The notes: generated by a model not told the origin, from the letters alone. Shown: positions 47,050-57,018, counted from the first letter of the stretch. The stretch is DNA of 64,000 nucleotides from Aeromicrobium phragmitis (GCF_003674095.1 NZ_RDBF01000004.1:62001-126000), one strand, 5' to 3'. Numbers and translations are program-made.

Positions 47050-49836
47050 ATGACGTCCAGTGAGTTCGACGCCATCGCCCGCTCGATCGACGACACGATC
47101 CGCCATGACGTGCGCCGCGTCGTCGACCTCCTCGGCGAGACGCTGCGCCGGCTCGAGGGGGACGACCTCTTCGAACGGGTCGAGCGCGTCCGGGCGCATG
47201 CCAAACGCATCGAGGAGAGCGACGATCCAGCTGAGCGGGAGGCATCGTCCGATGCCATCCGCGCGCTGCTGCGCGATGTGCCGTCGGAGACGGTCGGCAA
47301 GCTCGTGCGCGCCTTCAGCGTCTACTTCAGCCTCGCCAACGCAGCCGAACAGGTCGCGCGCGTGCGCGGGCTGGAGCACCGCCCCGAGGACGAGGGCTGG
47401 CTGGCGCGGGCCATCGCCGAGGTCGTCGCCGAGCAAGGTCGCGAGGGCCTCGCCGACGGCGTCCGGCGGCTGCACGCCCGGACGGTGTTCACCGCGCATC
47501 CCACCGAGGTCAGCCGCCGCACGGTCCTCACCAAGCTGCGCCGCATCGCGGACATCCTCGCCGATCCCTCGGAGCCTGGGAGCCGGAAGCGCCGGCGGCA
47601 GGACGCGGACCTCGCTCAGCTCGTCGACCTCATCTGGCAGACCGACGCCGTTCGGCGCACCCGGCCTACCCCGCTCGACGAGGCGCGGCACATGGTCTTC
47701 TACCTCCAGCAGATCCTGGACGAGGCCATGCCGGCGCTGGGGCGCGAGCTCACCGACATGCTCGCCGAGCACGGAGTGGAGCTGCCCCCGACGAGCCGGC
47801 CGTTCAGCTTCGGTTCCTGGATCGGCGGCGATCGCGACGGCAATCCCAACGTCACGCCCGAGGTCACCCGCGAGGTGTTGATGCTCCACAACCGGGTCGC
47901 CACCCGCATCGTGACCGACCGGCTCGACGTTCTGATCCGCGAGCTGTCGCCGTCGTCGGAGCTGGTCGGAGTGAGCCAGAAGCTGACCGACTCGCTCAGC
48001 GTCGACCTTGCGAACCTCCCCGACCTCGACCCGCGGCTACTCACCGTCAACGCCGCCGAGCCGTACCGGCTCAAGCTCGCCTGCATGCGCCTCAAGGTGC
48101 ACAACACCGAAGCCCGGATCGCTCACGCCCAACCGCACCGCACAGGGTGGGACTACGCGGATCGTGACGAGCTGCTGGCCGACCTCGCGATCGTCGACCG
48201 CTCGTTGCGCGAGAACGGCGGTTCCCGCATCGCCGACCGGCTGCTCGCCGACGCGATCCGCTCCATCGCGCTGGTCGGCCTCCACCTCGCCACGCTCGAC
48301 GTCCGCGAGCACGCCGACGCGCACCACCACACGATCGGGCTCATGGTCGACCGGCTCGGAGAGCTGGACAGCGCCTATGAGGAACTCGATCGAACCGCGC
48401 GAGTCGCCGTGCTCTCGCGCGAGCTGCGGTCGCGCCGCCCGCTCAGCCCGGTCCCGCCCGCGCTCGACGAGTGGGGCGCGCGCACGTACGGCGTGTTCGG
48501 CGCGATACGCGAACTGAAAGAGACCTACGGCGAGGACGTCGTCGAGAGCTACATCGTGTCGATGGCGCGAGGCGCCGACGACCTGTTGGCTCCGGTCGTG
48601 CTCGCGCGGCAGGCCGGGCTCGTCGATCTCGTCGGGGGACCGGGGGTCGAGCCGCTCGCCCGGCTGGACTTCGTGCCGCTACTGGAGACCGTGGACGAGA
48701 TCCGTCGCGCCGGCGAGGTGCTCGACGACCTGCTGTCCGATGAGCCGTATCGCGAGGTCGTGCGACTGCGGGGAGATGTTCAGGAGGTCATGCTCGGGTA
48801 CTCCGACTCCAACAAGGAAGGCGGCATCACCACCTCGCAGTGGGAGCTGCACCGGGCGCAGCGCAGCCTGCGCGACGTCGCCGCGAAGCACGGCGTGCGG
48901 CTCCGACTCTTCCACGGGCGCGGTGGCACGGTGGGGCGCGGCGGCGGACCGACCTACGACGCGATCCTCGCCCAGCCGTACGGCGTGCTCACCGGCGACA
49001 TCAAGTTCACGGAGCAGGGCGAGGTCATCAGCGACAAGTACGCGCTCCCGCAACTGGGTCACGAGAACCTGGAGTTGTCGCTCGCGGCGGTGCTGGAGGC
49101 GTCGACGCTGCACCTGCAGACGCGGCACCGCGGTGGGCAACTGACTGCGTGGGACGACACCATGACCCTGGTGAGCGACGCGGCCTACCGGTCCTATCGG
49201 GGCCTCGTCGAAGACCCGGGCCTCTTCGACTACTTTCTGGCCGCGACCCCGGTGGACCAGCTCGGTGAGCTCAACATCGGCTCACGGCCTGCGCGACGGC
49301 CCGACTCCGGCGGCGACATCTCGGGCCTGCGGGCCATCCCCTGGGTGTTCGGCTGGACGCAGACCCGGCAGATCGTGCCCGGGTGGTACGGCGTCGGCAG
49401 CGGCCTTCGCGCCGCACGCGAGGCGGGTCATGAGGACGTGCTGCGCGAGATGCTGGCCGAGTGGCAGTTCTTCCGCACGTTCGTGTCCAACGTCGAGATG
49501 ACACTGGCCAAGACGGATCTGCGGGTCGCGGAGCGGTACGTCGAGGCGCTCGTCCCCGAGCACCTGCGGCACGTTTTCGGCCTCGTCCGCGCGGAGTACG
49601 AGGTCACGGTGCAGGAGGTGCTGCGGCTGACCGGCGAGTCCGAGCTGCTGGACCATCAGCCCGGGCTCAAACGCACCCTCGACGTCCGCGACGCCTACCT
49701 GCAGCCGATCTCGTTCGCGCAGGTCGACCTGCTGGCCCGGGTGCGCCAGGAGCCCGAGTCGGTCGATGACGCGATGCGTCTCGCGCTGCTGCAGACCATC
49801 AACGGCATCGCCAACGGCCTGCGCAACACGGGGTGA
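47050..49836 (+). CDS. ppc: Phosphoenolpyruvate carboxylase
   Basis: A 928-aa complete PEPC, which makes oxaloacetate from PEP and bicarbonate for anaplerosis. The catalytic segments are [15 protein letters not shown] (His about 143), [15 protein letters not shown] (about 257-271), [13 protein letters not shown] (about 579-591), [15 protein letters not shown] (about 619-633, the mobile loop), and the C-terminal RNTG. ATG 47050 follows TAGGCT (47038-47043) by 6 nt, implying leaderless mRNA. It is divergent from the WXG-like operon, whose promoter occupies the same 88-bp gap. Confidence 0.97.
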   Translation: MTSSEFDAIARSIDDTIRHDVRRVVDLLGETLRRLEGDDLFERVERVRAHAKRIEESDDPAEREASSDAIRALLRDVPSETVGKLVRAFSVYFSLANAAEQVARVRGLEHRPEDEGWLARAIAEVVAEQGREGLADGVRRLHARTVFTAHPTEVSRRTVLTKLRRIADILADPSEPGSRKRRRQDADLAQLVDLIWQTDAVRRTRPTPLDEARHMVFYLQQILDEAMPALGRELTDMLAEHGVELPPTSRPFSFGSWIGGDRDGNPNVTPEVTREVLMLHNRVATRIVTDRLDVLIRELSPSSELVGVSQKLTDSLSVDLANLPDLDPRLLTVNAAEPYRLKLACMRLKVHNTEARIAHAQPHRTGWDYADRDELLADLAIVDRSLRENGGSRIADRLLADAIRSIALVGLHLATLDVREHADAHHHTIGLMVDRLGELDSAYEELDRTARVAVLSRELRSRRPLSPVPPALDEWGARTYGVFGAIRELKETYGEDVVESYIVSMARGADDLLAPVVLARQAGLVDLVGGPGVEPLARLDFVPLLETVDEIRRAGEVLDDLLSDEPYREVVRLRGDVQEVMLGYSDSNKEGGITTSQWELHRAQRSLRDVAAKHGVRLRLFHGRGGTVGRGGGPTYDAILAQPYGVLTGDIKFTEQGEVISDKYALPQLGHENLELSLAAVLEASTLHLQTRHRGGQLTAWDDTMTLVSDAAYRSYRGLVEDPGLFDYFLAATPVDQLGELNIGSRPARRPDSGGDISGLRAIPWVFGWTQTRQIVPGWYGVGSGLRAAREAGHEDVLREMLAEWQFFRTFVSNVEMTLAKTDLRVAERYVEALVPEHLRHVFGLVRAEYEVTVQEVLRLTGESELLDHQPGLKRTLDVRDAYLQPISFAQVDLLARVRQEPESVDDAMRLALLQTINGIANGLRNTG

Positions 49837-49843
49837 GTCGCGC

Positions 49844-50221
49844 TCAGCCGTGCGTGATCGTGGTCTGCTGGTACAGCGTCAAGCGGACCTGGTCGTCGAG
49901 CACGCGGTAGTGGCTCGACATGAGGGCGACGAACGGCTCGTCCTGCCCGTCGCGGCGGGCCGTCGCGGTGTAGATGAGCGCAGCCGAAGCCTCGCCGGTC
50001 GACACCACGCGAGCGCCGTCGAGCGAGAAGGACGACCACGGCGGCGAGTCGTTCAGCGTCTGGGCGATCGTCGGTCGGTCCAGCACCATCCCGTTGACGA
50101 GGATCATCACCGCGTCCGGCGTCATCAGGTCGCCGTAGAAGGTCCCCCCTTGCGATGAGCTGAGGGCGTCCCAGCCGCGGTGTTCGAGGTCGAGGAGTCG
50201 GTCGATCGAGAGCTGGGTCAT
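49844..50221 (-). CDS. Nuclear transport factor 2-like protein (DUF4440 type)
   Basis: A 125-aa single-domain protein of the SnoaL/NTF2-like fold, consistent with DUF4440: LLDLEHRGWDALSSSQGGTFYGDLMTPDAVMILVNG (helical start then strand) and a C-terminal HYRVLDDQVRLTLYQQTT strand pair. The fold commonly binds small hydrophobic ligands, so a stress or small-molecule role is possible but unproven. ATG 50221 has TACCAT on the minus strand (50233-50228) 6 nt upstream, indicating a leaderless message. It ends 7 bp from the ppc stop, convergent. Confidence 0.72.
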   Translation of the reverse strand: MTQLSIDRLLDLEHRGWDALSSSQGGTFYGDLMTPDAVMILVNGMVLDRPTIAQTLNDSPPWSSFSLDGARVVSTGEASAALIYTATARRDGQDEPFVALMSSHYRVLDDQVRLTLYQQTTITHG

Positions 50222-50371
50222 GAAGCGATGGTAACGAGGCCCGAAGGGGCCCGCGCCCGCAATTCGCGAGACCGGAACTGGACGCCACGCTCAAACTCGG
50301 CTTTCATTATCAGCGAACGGCCGCCGGGGTCCGATCGCTCGCCGGCTGAACCATGAAGCGAGGAGAACTGC

Positions 50372-53300
50372 GTGAGATTTCGATGGCGACGTGCGCCGAA
50401 GCGGACCACCAAGGAAGTCCCCATGAAGGACCCGCGGCGTCGTGGGGTGGCCTTGGCCGGCGTGCTCTCGGTGCTCGCCGGCGTCCTGGCGGCAACACCG
50501 ATGCTGACCGCGTCGCCGGCTCACGCCGCGCCCGGAGACCCGTTCGACCCGGCCGATCCCTACGTCTTCGTCGCGCAGAATCAGCCCACCCAGCTGTTCA
50601 AGGCGCTGACCGATGCCTCGGGCAACACGTCGTTCGAACCGGAGGGCGGGCCGTCCGACCTCTCGTACAACGCCATCGGCTACAACCCCGCGGACCACTA
50701 TCTGTACGGCATCGTCAACGTTGCGAGCGCCTCGATTCCGCTGAACTCGTTGGTTCGCATCGGACAAGGCGGCGTGGTGACTCGGGTCGGGACGCAGACC
50801 TTCACGCCGAGCGTCATCGGTACGTTCGGGCCGGCGGACGGGCACCTGTACACGGTCGGCTATGTCGACGGAGTGCAGAGCCTGGAAGTGATCGACGTGT
50901 CCAACGGCACCCTGGTGCGTCACATTCCGCTCGTCGGCGGCAACACGACTGGATATGACATCGCATACAAGGATGGCTTCTTCTGGTCGTTGGGCGGCGG
51001 CCTCATCGCCCGCATCGATCCGGCGAGCGGGGCGACGACGCAGTTCGCCGCTCCGTTCCCCACCGACACGAACGATCAAGCCGGTGCGGCCTGGACCTAC
51101 GGCAACGACAACCTCGGGTTCTCCTTCAACAATTCCGGCACCGTCTACCAGGTCGCGGTGACCAACCCCGCGGCCCCCGCCCCCACGTTCACGCTCGTCT
51201 CGACGAATCCCGGTCCGTCGAGCGCCGCGAACGACGGCGCGGCCTCGCCGGGTCAGCCCACGGACTTGGCCATCGTCAAGGAGGGCCCCGAGGCCGTCAT
51301 CCCCGGCGGCACCGTGACCTACACGTTGACGGTCACCAACAACGGACCCGGAAACTCGAGCGGCTTCGTGGTCGACGACGTGGTTCCTGCCCCGTTGACG
51401 AACGTCGCGACCGTCGACGCGGGGTGCACGGTCACCGGTAACGCCGTGCAATGCGTGGGCGGCCGGCTCGTCGCCGGAGACTCGGTGAGCTACACGATCA
51501 CCGCGTCGGTACCCGACGACGTCGACGGCACGGTGGAGAACACGGCAACCGTGACCGCGAACGAGGAAGATCCGACCCCGGACAACAACACGTCGACCAA
51601 CTCCAGCGACCCGGCTGGACTGTCGGTGCTGAAGGAGGCCGGCACGCCGACCGATGTCAACGCCAACGGCATCACGGACGCCGGCGACACGATCCAGTAC
51701 ACGTTCGAGGTCACGAACACCGGCGACGTCGTGATGACCGATCTGACCGTCAACGATCCGCTCGTCGGCGCGGTCACGTGCCCGCAAGCGTCCCTCGCGC
51801 CGGGCGCTTCGCAGACCTGCGCGGCGGACGCCGTCTACACGATCACCGCCCAGGACGTCGCGAACGGCTCGGTCGACAACACTGCGACGGTGACCGGGAC
51901 GACCCCGGACGGAGATCAGCTCACCTCCGCGCCGTCGACCACGACGACGCCGACCGAAGCACCCGCAGCGGGTATCACCGTGGTGAAGTCCGCCGACCTG
52001 GACGCCGGCTACCAGCCCGGCCAGGAGGTGACCTACCGCTTCGTGGTCACGAACACCGGCAACGTGCCGCTGGCGGATGTCGCCGTCAACGAGGTCGCGT
52101 TCTCGGGCACGGGCGACCTCTCGGCGATCACCTGCCCCACGACGACGCTCGCGGCAGGCGCTCAGGTGGTGTGCGAAGCGACATACACCCTCACCACGGA
52201 CGACGTCGACGCCGGCGAGGTGACCAACACGGCCACCGCGACGGGCACTCCCGGTGACGGCACGCCGGTCACCTCGGCGCCGTCGGAGTACACGATCCCG
52301 CTGCCCGCGGACCCGGGCATCTCGGTGGTGAAGTCGGCCGACCCGGGCACGATCGCTGCCGCCGGTCAGACCGTGACGTACTCGTTCCTCGTCACCAACA
52401 CCGGCAACGTGACGATGACTGACGTCGCGGTGAATGAGACCGACTTCTCCGGCAGCGGCGAGTTGTCGGCGGTCGACTGCCCGACGGCGACCTTGTACGC
52501 CGGTCAAGTGGTGACCTGCACCGCCACCTACACCGTGACGCAGGCCGACGTCGACGCCGGCGGCTCGTTGACCAACACTGCGACGGTCACCGGAACGCCT
52601 CCGGATGGCACGCCGCTCACGTCGACGCCCTCGACATCGACCGTGGAGGTCACCCAGTCGCCGGCACTGTCGGTGCTCAAGACCGCGGACGTCGATGCCG
52701 GCGAGGTGGGTCAGACGATCACCTACTCGTTCCTCGTGACCAACACCGGCAACGTCACGATCAGCGATCCCACGGTCAACGACACGGAGTTCTCCGGTAC
52801 CGGTGACCTCTCGGCGATCAGCTGCCCGGACGAGGACACCCTGGCGCCGGGCGAGGAGATCACCTGCACGGCGACGTACACGCTGACGCAGGCCGACATC
52901 GACTCCGGCGAGGTGACGAACACCGCCACCGTCAGCGGCACGTCGCCGACGGGCGATCCGGTGACGTCGACGCCGTCGACGGAGACGGTGACGACCGACC
53001 CGATGCCGGCACTGTCGGTCGTGAAGACCGCGGACGTCGAGGAGATCACGAAGGTCGGCCAGGTCGTCACCTACGCGTTCGAGGTCCGCAACATCGGCAA
53101 TGTGACGATCACGGATGCGACGGTGAACGAGGTCGAGTTCTCCGGAGCAGGCGACCTCTCGGCGGTGACGTGCCCGGACGACGCGGAAGCGCTGGCACCC
53201 GGTGACTCCGTGACCTGCAGCGCGACCTACACGGTGGTGGCCGCCGACCTCGCCAGCGGCGAGCTCAGCAACACCGCTACCGCGACCGGCGGGCTGCCGG

Positions 53301-53521
53301 GTGGTGGGACGCTGACCTCCGAGCCCTCGACGGTCTCGGTCGACAGCAACCCGCCGGCGGCGACACCCGGCGAGGACCAGGAGAAGGGCGGCTGGTTGCC
53401 CTCCACCGGTGCCGAGCTCACCGGAACCGCGGTGGGCCTGGGGCTCGTGCTGATGGCGCTCGGCGGTGCTGCGCTCACCCTGCGCGGTCGTCGACGCGAA
53501 GGCGACGACGTCCTCTCCTGA
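50372..53521 (+). CDS. LPSTG-anchored surface protein with a DUF11 and five DUF7507-type repeats
   Basis: A 1049-aa cell-wall protein. After the signal peptide (VALAGVLSVLAGVLAATPML...AHA, cleavage near residue 50), residues about 55-300 form a repetitive beta-rich domain with DUF6923-like text. A DUF11-like domain follows (about 305-410), then five repeats beginning LSVLKEAG, ITVVKSAD, ISVVKSAD, LSVLKTAD and LSVVKTAD at residues 416, 534, 649, 765 and 880, spaced about 116 residues. The C-terminus has sortase motif LPSTG (1009-1013), a membrane helix and RGRRRE. GTG 50372 has AGGAG 6 bp upstream; ATG 50423 with AAGGAAG is an equally good alternative giving a shorter signal peptide. Confidence 0.85.
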   Translation: MRFRWRRAPKRTTKEVPMKDPRRRGVALAGVLSVLAGVLAATPMLTASPAHAAPGDPFDPADPYVFVAQNQPTQLFKALTDASGNTSFEPEGGPSDLSYNAIGYNPADHYLYGIVNVASASIPLNSLVRIGQGGVVTRVGTQTFTPSVIGTFGPADGHLYTVGYVDGVQSLEVIDVSNGTLVRHIPLVGGNTTGYDIAYKDGFFWSLGGGLIARIDPASGATTQFAAPFPTDTNDQAGAAWTYGNDNLGFSFNNSGTVYQVAVTNPAAPAPTFTLVSTNPGPSSAANDGAASPGQPTDLAIVKEGPEAVIPGGTVTYTLTVTNNGPGNSSGFVVDDVVPAPLTNVATVDAGCTVTGNAVQCVGGRLVAGDSVSYTITASVPDDVDGTVENTATVTANEEDPTPDNNTSTNSSDPAGLSVLKEAGTPTDVNANGITDAGDTIQYTFEVTNTGDVVMTDLTVNDPLVGAVTCPQASLAPGASQTCAADAVYTITAQDVANGSVDNTATVTGTTPDGDQLTSAPSTTTTPTEAPAAGITVVKSADLDAGYQPGQEVTYRFVVTNTGNVPLADVAVNEVAFSGTGDLSAITCPTTTLAAGAQVVCEATYTLTTDDVDAGEVTNTATATGTPGDGTPVTSAPSEYTIPLPADPGISVVKSADPGTIAAAGQTVTYSFLVTNTGNVTMTDVAVNETDFSGSGELSAVDCPTATLYAGQVVTCTATYTVTQADVDAGGSLTNTATVTGTPPDGTPLTSTPSTSTVEVTQSPALSVLKTADVDAGEVGQTITYSFLVTNTGNVTISDPTVNDTEFSGTGDLSAISCPDEDTLAPGEEITCTATYTLTQADIDSGEVTNTATVSGTSPTGDPVTSTPSTETVTTDPMPALSVVKTADVEEITKVGQVVTYAFEVRNIGNVTITDATVNEVEFSGAGDLSAVTCPDDAEALAPGDSVTCSATYTVVAADLASGELSNTATATGGLPGGGTLTSEPSTVSVDSNPPAATPGEDQEKGGWLPSTGAELTGTAVGLGLVLMALGGAALTLRGRRREGDDVLS

Positions 53522-53542
53522 GTGAGCGATCGATGATCGATC

Positions 53543-53575
53543 GGTGGGGCCGGTTCCTTCGGGGCCGGCCCCACC
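53543..53575. terminator. Bidirectional terminator between the LPSTG and epimerase-like genes
   Basis: GGTGGGGCCGG (53543-53553) and CCGGCCCCACC (53565-53575) form a perfect 11-bp stem with an 11-base loop. It lies between two convergent genes, 22 bp after one stop and 6 bp from the other. It overlaps a 17-base palindrome at 53527-53543 (CGATCGATGATCGATCG). No T-run follows on either strand. Confidence 0.65.
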
Positions 53576-53580
53576 GGCGT

Positions 53581-54504
53581 TCATGCTCCGGTACGCCACC
53601 AGCCGATCGTGCGGTCGACGCCGCTCGACAGTGCGGTGGGCTCGAGGCCGAGAACCGCCTCGGAGTGCGTGGAGTCCATCACGAAGGGGCGCTCCCACTG
53701 GTGCAGCATCTCGGCGAGTTCACGCGTGTCGCGATGGACGCGGCCGAGCGCACGCAACGCACCGCCGGGAACCGGCCGGATCTTCGGCACCGGCACTCCT
53801 GCCGCAGCGGCATAGCGCGTGATCAGCTCTCGCTGCGTCACGGGCGGACCGGTCGGCGCGAACATCAAGCCACGGCAGCGATCGTCCTCAGCCGCGCGGA
53901 TCATCGCCTCGGCGAGGTCGGGCAGATAGGTGAACGAGTGCGGTTGGTCGGCGGACCCGAGCGGCCGCACGGTGCGTCCCCGCAGGATCGGGACGATCAT
54001 CCGTTCTCCCGCGTGCGCGTTGGCGCGAGCCCACGGCCCGAAGTAGTCCGAGGCGGCCATGCTCACGGTGCGCACGGGCGCGGACTCGCGCGCCGCGAGC
54101 AGATCCACCCGCACGGCGCCTTTGGCCGAACCGGGCGTCCGCGCTGACGTTTCGGTGAACGGCTGCGGTGCCGCGTCCATGCCGTAGAGGCTCTCGGGGA
54201 ACGTCACGACAACCCCTTCTCGTTCGGCAGCGCGGAGCACGACGCGTTCGGCCGCAGGCAACTCACGCCGCCACACGTCCGCCCGGTACGCGGTGGCATG
54301 GATGCAGTGGTGGATCGTCTCGGCGCCACGAGCTGCACGTTCGACCGCCTCGCTGTCGGTCGCGTCGCCGACGACACGTTCGATCGCGGGATGCTCGGGG
54401 CCACTGCCGCTGCGGGTCATGAGGCGAACGTGGTCGCCGCGCTCGGCGAGCCGCAGGGCGAGGGTGGTGCCGATCGGTCCGGCGCCGAGGACGAGATGGG
54501 TCAT
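53581..54504 (-). CDS. NAD(P)-dependent epimerase/dehydratase-like oxidoreductase
   Basis: A 307-aa extended-SDR/NmrA-like protein. LVLGAGPIGTTLALRLAERG (residues 4-23) is the nucleotide site; RAARGAETIHHCIHATAYRA recalls atypical SDRs in which the usual YxxxK is weak, and no clean YxxxK is seen (SDYFGPWARANAHAG is the likely active-site loop). AAGGAGAAAGCG before ATG 54504 supports the start. It is divergent from a TetR gene, and two identical GAGCAGTGCTC palindromes lie in the shared 110-bp gap, so it is very probably that regulator's target. Confidence 0.78.
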   Translation of the reverse strand: MTHLVLGAGPIGTTLALRLAERGDHVRLMTRSGSGPEHPAIERVVGDATDSEAVERAARGAETIHHCIHATAYRADVWRRELPAAERVVLRAAEREGVVVTFPESLYGMDAAPQPFTETSARTPGSAKGAVRVDLLAARESAPVRTVSMAASDYFGPWARANAHAGERMIVPILRGRTVRPLGSADQPHSFTYLPDLAEAMIRAAEDDRCRGLMFAPTGPPVTQRELITRYAAAAGVPVPKIRPVPGGALRALGRVHRDTRELAEMLHQWERPFVMDSTHSEAVLGLEPTALSSGVDRTIGWWRTGA

Positions 54505-54520
54505 CGCTTTCTCCTTGTGT

Positions 54521-54531
54521 GAGCAGTGCTC
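54521..54531. promoter_or_regulatory. TetR operator copy 1
   Basis: GAGCAGTGCTC is a perfect 11-bp palindrome with central G, 17 bp before the reductase ATG. The identical sequence lies 49 bp away, on the TetR side of the gap. Two identical palindromes in a short divergent gap are strong evidence of regulator binding. Confidence 0.6.
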
Positions 54532-54569
54532 TCTGTTTTCAGGATGAGCGATCGGAACATGAAAAGCAA

Positions 54570-54580
54570 GAGCAGTGCTC
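54570..54580. promoter_or_regulatory. TetR operator copy 2
   Basis: Second GAGCAGTGCTC, ending 23 bp before the -10 TATGCT (54603-54608) and so close to the expected -35 of the TetR gene. Binding here would block autotranscription. Confidence 0.6.
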
Positions 54581-54614
54581 GCTTTAGTTTCTCGTGCTCC
54601 GGTATGCTGCTGTC

Positions 54615-55307
54615 ATGTCCACCCCGCGCGAACGTGCACGCGAGCAGACGATGCGCGACATCCTCCGCCTCGGCCGTGAGCACCTCGCGGCCGTCGGTCC
54701 CGCCCAGCTGTCATTGCGCGCCATCGCCCGCGACCTGGGCATCGTGTCGTCAGCCATCTACCGGTACGTGGCCAGCCGCGACGAGTTGCTGACGCTGCTC
54801 ATCGTCGACGCGTACGACGAGCTGGGCGACGCCGTCGACGAAGCGATCGCCCGGGCCGGGGCGGAGCCGCGTGAGCAGTTCTTCGCGGCGGGGAGAGCGG
54901 TGCGCCGTTGGGCGCTGACCGAACCGGCGCGATACGCCCTCGTCTTCGGTACGCCGGTGCCGGGCTATGAGGCGCCGGGGGAGCGCACGACCGAGCCCGG
55001 CACGCGGGTGATCGTCGCGCTGCTCGCGATCCTCGAGCGCGCGGCGCGGGCGGGTGTTCTCGAGCCGCGTCCCTACGAGGTCGACGGCGCACTGGCTCCT
55101 GATCTGGCCGTCATTCGTGAGGAGTACGCGCTCGACCTGTCCGACGCTGCGCTGGTCGCGGCCACCGTCGTCTGGACCGGTCTCTTCGGCGCCGTGAGCT
55201 TCGAGGTGTTCGGGCAGTACGGGGACGGCACGATCCGCGCGGCCGAGGCGCTCTTCGACGCCCAGCTCGACGTCCTGGCGCAGGCCGCGGGGCTGCCGCG
55301 TCGTTAG
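54615..55307 (+). CDS. TetR family transcriptional regulator (TetR_C_33-type)
   Basis: A 230-aa regulator with HTH MRDILRLGREHLAAVGPAQLS-LRAIARDLGIVSSAIYRYVAS (about residues 13-54) and a C-terminal helical domain with AALVAATVVWTGLFGAVSFEVFGQY, the typical form of this TetR subgroup. ATG 54615 follows TATGCT (54603-54608) by 6 nt, suggesting a leaderless message. It is divergent from the oxidoreductase, and identical GAGCAGTGCTC palindromes near each promoter fit repression of both. Its TAG stop overlaps the TAA stop of the convergent ligase gene. Confidence 0.87.
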   Translation: MSTPRERAREQTMRDILRLGREHLAAVGPAQLSLRAIARDLGIVSSAIYRYVASRDELLTLLIVDAYDELGDAVDEAIARAGAEPREQFFAAGRAVRRWALTEPARYALVFGTPVPGYEAPGERTTEPGTRVIVALLAILERAARAGVLEPRPYEVDGALAPDLAVIREEYALDLSDAALVAATVVWTGLFGAVSFEVFGQYGDGTIRAAEALFDAQLDVLAQAAGLPRR

Positions 55308-56824
55308 TTGACCGTGCGGTCGCGGCCTTCCCAGAACTCCTGGCGGAGCTTGAACTTCTGCAGCTTCCCGGTGGCGGTACGAGCGAGCTCCTCGCGAAAG
55401 AGCACCCGCTTGGGCACCTTGTAGCCGGCCAGCCGTTCGCGCGCGTGCGTCTTGAGCTCGTCCTCGGTGACGTCGCCATCTGCGACGACCAGCGCCGTGA
55501 CGAGTTCACCCCAGCGATCGTCAGGGATGCCGATCACCGCGACCTCGCGGACCGCGTCGTGGGAGGCCAGAGCGTCCTCCACCTCGATGGATGACACGTT
55601 CTCCCCGCCCGAGACGATGACGTCCTTCTTTCGGTCCGAGATCGCCACGTAGCCCTCCTCGTACGTGCCGCCGTCGCCGGTGTGGAACCAGCCGCCGGCG
55701 AGCGCCTCGTCCGTAGCCTCCGGGTTCTCCCAGTACCCCTCGAACACCGTGTTGCTGCGGACCAGGATCTCCCCGGAGTCGTCCACCATCACCGAGGTCG
55801 ACAGGGCGGGCGCCCCCGCGCGGCCGAGGTGGCGGGCCTGCTCGCCCGGGTCGAGGTCCTCCCACTCCGCGCGCATCCGGCTCATCGTCAGCAGCGGAGC
55901 GGTCTCGGTCAGTCCGTAGATCTGGATGAACTCCCAGCCGAGCTCCTCCCGCACCCGCTCGATCGTGCGGGTCGGCGGCGGCGCCCCGGCCACGACGCAC
56001 CGGACCCGGTCCCGGCCCGTCGGCCCGTCCCACTCCTTGAGGGCGTCGAGAACGATCGAGAGAACCGCCGGGGCGCAGCACAGGTACGTCACCTGGTGCT
56101 CCTCGATGCGCCGGAGGATCTCAGCGCCGTCGATCTGCCGCAGGACGATGTGTTGGGCGCCCATGCCGGTCACGCCGTACACCTGGCCCCAGCCGTTGCA
56201 GTGGAACATCGGGAGAGTGTGCAGGTAGACGTCCCGGTCGCTCACGGACGCCTGCCAGCCGAAGACCGTCGCGTTGACCCACAGGGCGCGGTGCGACTGT
56301 TGCACGCCCTTGGGGCGCGCCGTGGTCCCCGACGTGTAGTTGATGGTCGCCGTCGCGTCCTCGTCAGGCTCCCAGGGCTCCGGGTCGCCGGTGCTCGCCC
56401 AGATCCGCTCGTCGTCATCGCCGAGGACGAAGACATGCGGGGCGTCGACGACCTCGGCGAGGTGAGCGAGCTCGGGGTCCAGCAGCACCACCTCGGCGCC
56501 GCAGTGCTCGACGATGTACTCGACCTCGGCCGCGGCGAGGCGGAAGTTGATGGGGACGAACACCCGACCCCAGCCCGAGACGCCGAAGAAGGACACCAGC
56601 ATGCGGGCGGCGTTGTGCGACACCATCGCGACCCGTGCGCCACGGCCGATCCCGAGATCGTCGAGCGTGGCTGCTTGCGATCGGGCCAGCCGCATGACGT
56701 CGCGATAGGTCAGTTCTCCCCAGGACGGGGCGGGCTGCCGTGGTTCGTCGACCACCGCGACGCGGTCGGGGTACACGGTATAGGCGCGGTCGAGGAAGTC
56801 GCGGACACTGAACGGAACCTTCAT
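55304..56824 (-). CDS. AMP-dependent acyl-CoA synthetase/ligase
   Basis: A 506-aa adenylate-forming ligase. P-loop motif INYTSGTTARPKGV (about residues 163-176), YGLTET (about 299-304), the hinge DGGTYEEGYVAISDRKKDVI (about 376-395), and the C-terminal TGKLQKFKLR with the catalytic Lys. It activates a carboxylic acid as acyl-CoA; the medium/long-chain fatty-acid group is the best guess. GAGGAGCGCTCC before ATG 56824 supports the start. It is transcribed alone, convergent with TetR. A 3-hydroxyacyl-CoA dehydrogenase lies upstream beyond a family A palindrome, so a shared beta-oxidation role is possible. Confidence 0.87.
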   Translation of the reverse strand: MKVPFSVRDFLDRAYTVYPDRVAVVDEPRQPAPSWGELTYRDVMRLARSQAATLDDLGIGRGARVAMVSHNAARMLVSFFGVSGWGRVFVPINFRLAAAEVEYIVEHCGAEVVLLDPELAHLAEVVDAPHVFVLGDDDERIWASTGDPEPWEPDEDATATINYTSGTTARPKGVQQSHRALWVNATVFGWQASVSDRDVYLHTLPMFHCNGWGQVYGVTGMGAQHIVLRQIDGAEILRRIEEHQVTYLCCAPAVLSIVLDALKEWDGPTGRDRVRCVVAGAPPPTRTIERVREELGWEFIQIYGLTETAPLLTMSRMRAEWEDLDPGEQARHLGRAGAPALSTSVMVDDSGEILVRSNTVFEGYWENPEATDEALAGGWFHTGDGGTYEEGYVAISDRKKDVIVSGGENVSSIEVEDALASHDAVREVAVIGIPDDRWGELVTALVVADGDVTEDELKTHARERLAGYKVPKRVLFREELARTATGKLQKFKLRQEFWEGRDRTVN

Positions 56825-56944
56825 GGAGCGCTCCTCACGATGTGGTGCGGGTCACGCTCATCGTGCCGCACCCCGCCCCGCGCAGCCACTCACCTGCGGT
56901 GAACGGACACCTTCCAGCGGTGAACGTCACGCGCGAAGGCCAGC

Positions 56945-57000
56945 GTCCTTGCGTCATACGTTCTGAGGGGCCCAGCCCACAGAACGTATGACGCAAGGAC
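56945..57000. repeat. Intergenic palindrome family A, copy 4 (21-bp perfect arms)
   Basis: The arms 56945-56965 and 56980-57000 are perfect complements over 21 bp, starting GTCCTTGCGTCATACGTTCT; the loop is 14 bases. It begins 18 bp past the 3' end of the hydroxyacyl-CoA dehydrogenase gene (minus strand), where it could terminate that transcript. It is the only feature seen in the 56825-57018 gap. Confidence 0.94.
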
Positions 57001-57018
57001 GGCTACTGCCTCGGAACG

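Noticed and set aside
51617-53340. Periodic repeats that could be mistaken for a CRISPR array
   Set aside because: They are coding repeats of about 348 bp in frame, with no short identical spacer-repeat pattern and no cas genes.
50291-53698. Very long open frame on the minus strand (1135 codons) opposite the LPSTG protein
   Set aside because: Low-complexity Arg/Gly/His/Val composition typical of antisense frames in G+C-rich coding DNA; the plus frame has signal peptide, repeats and a sortase motif.
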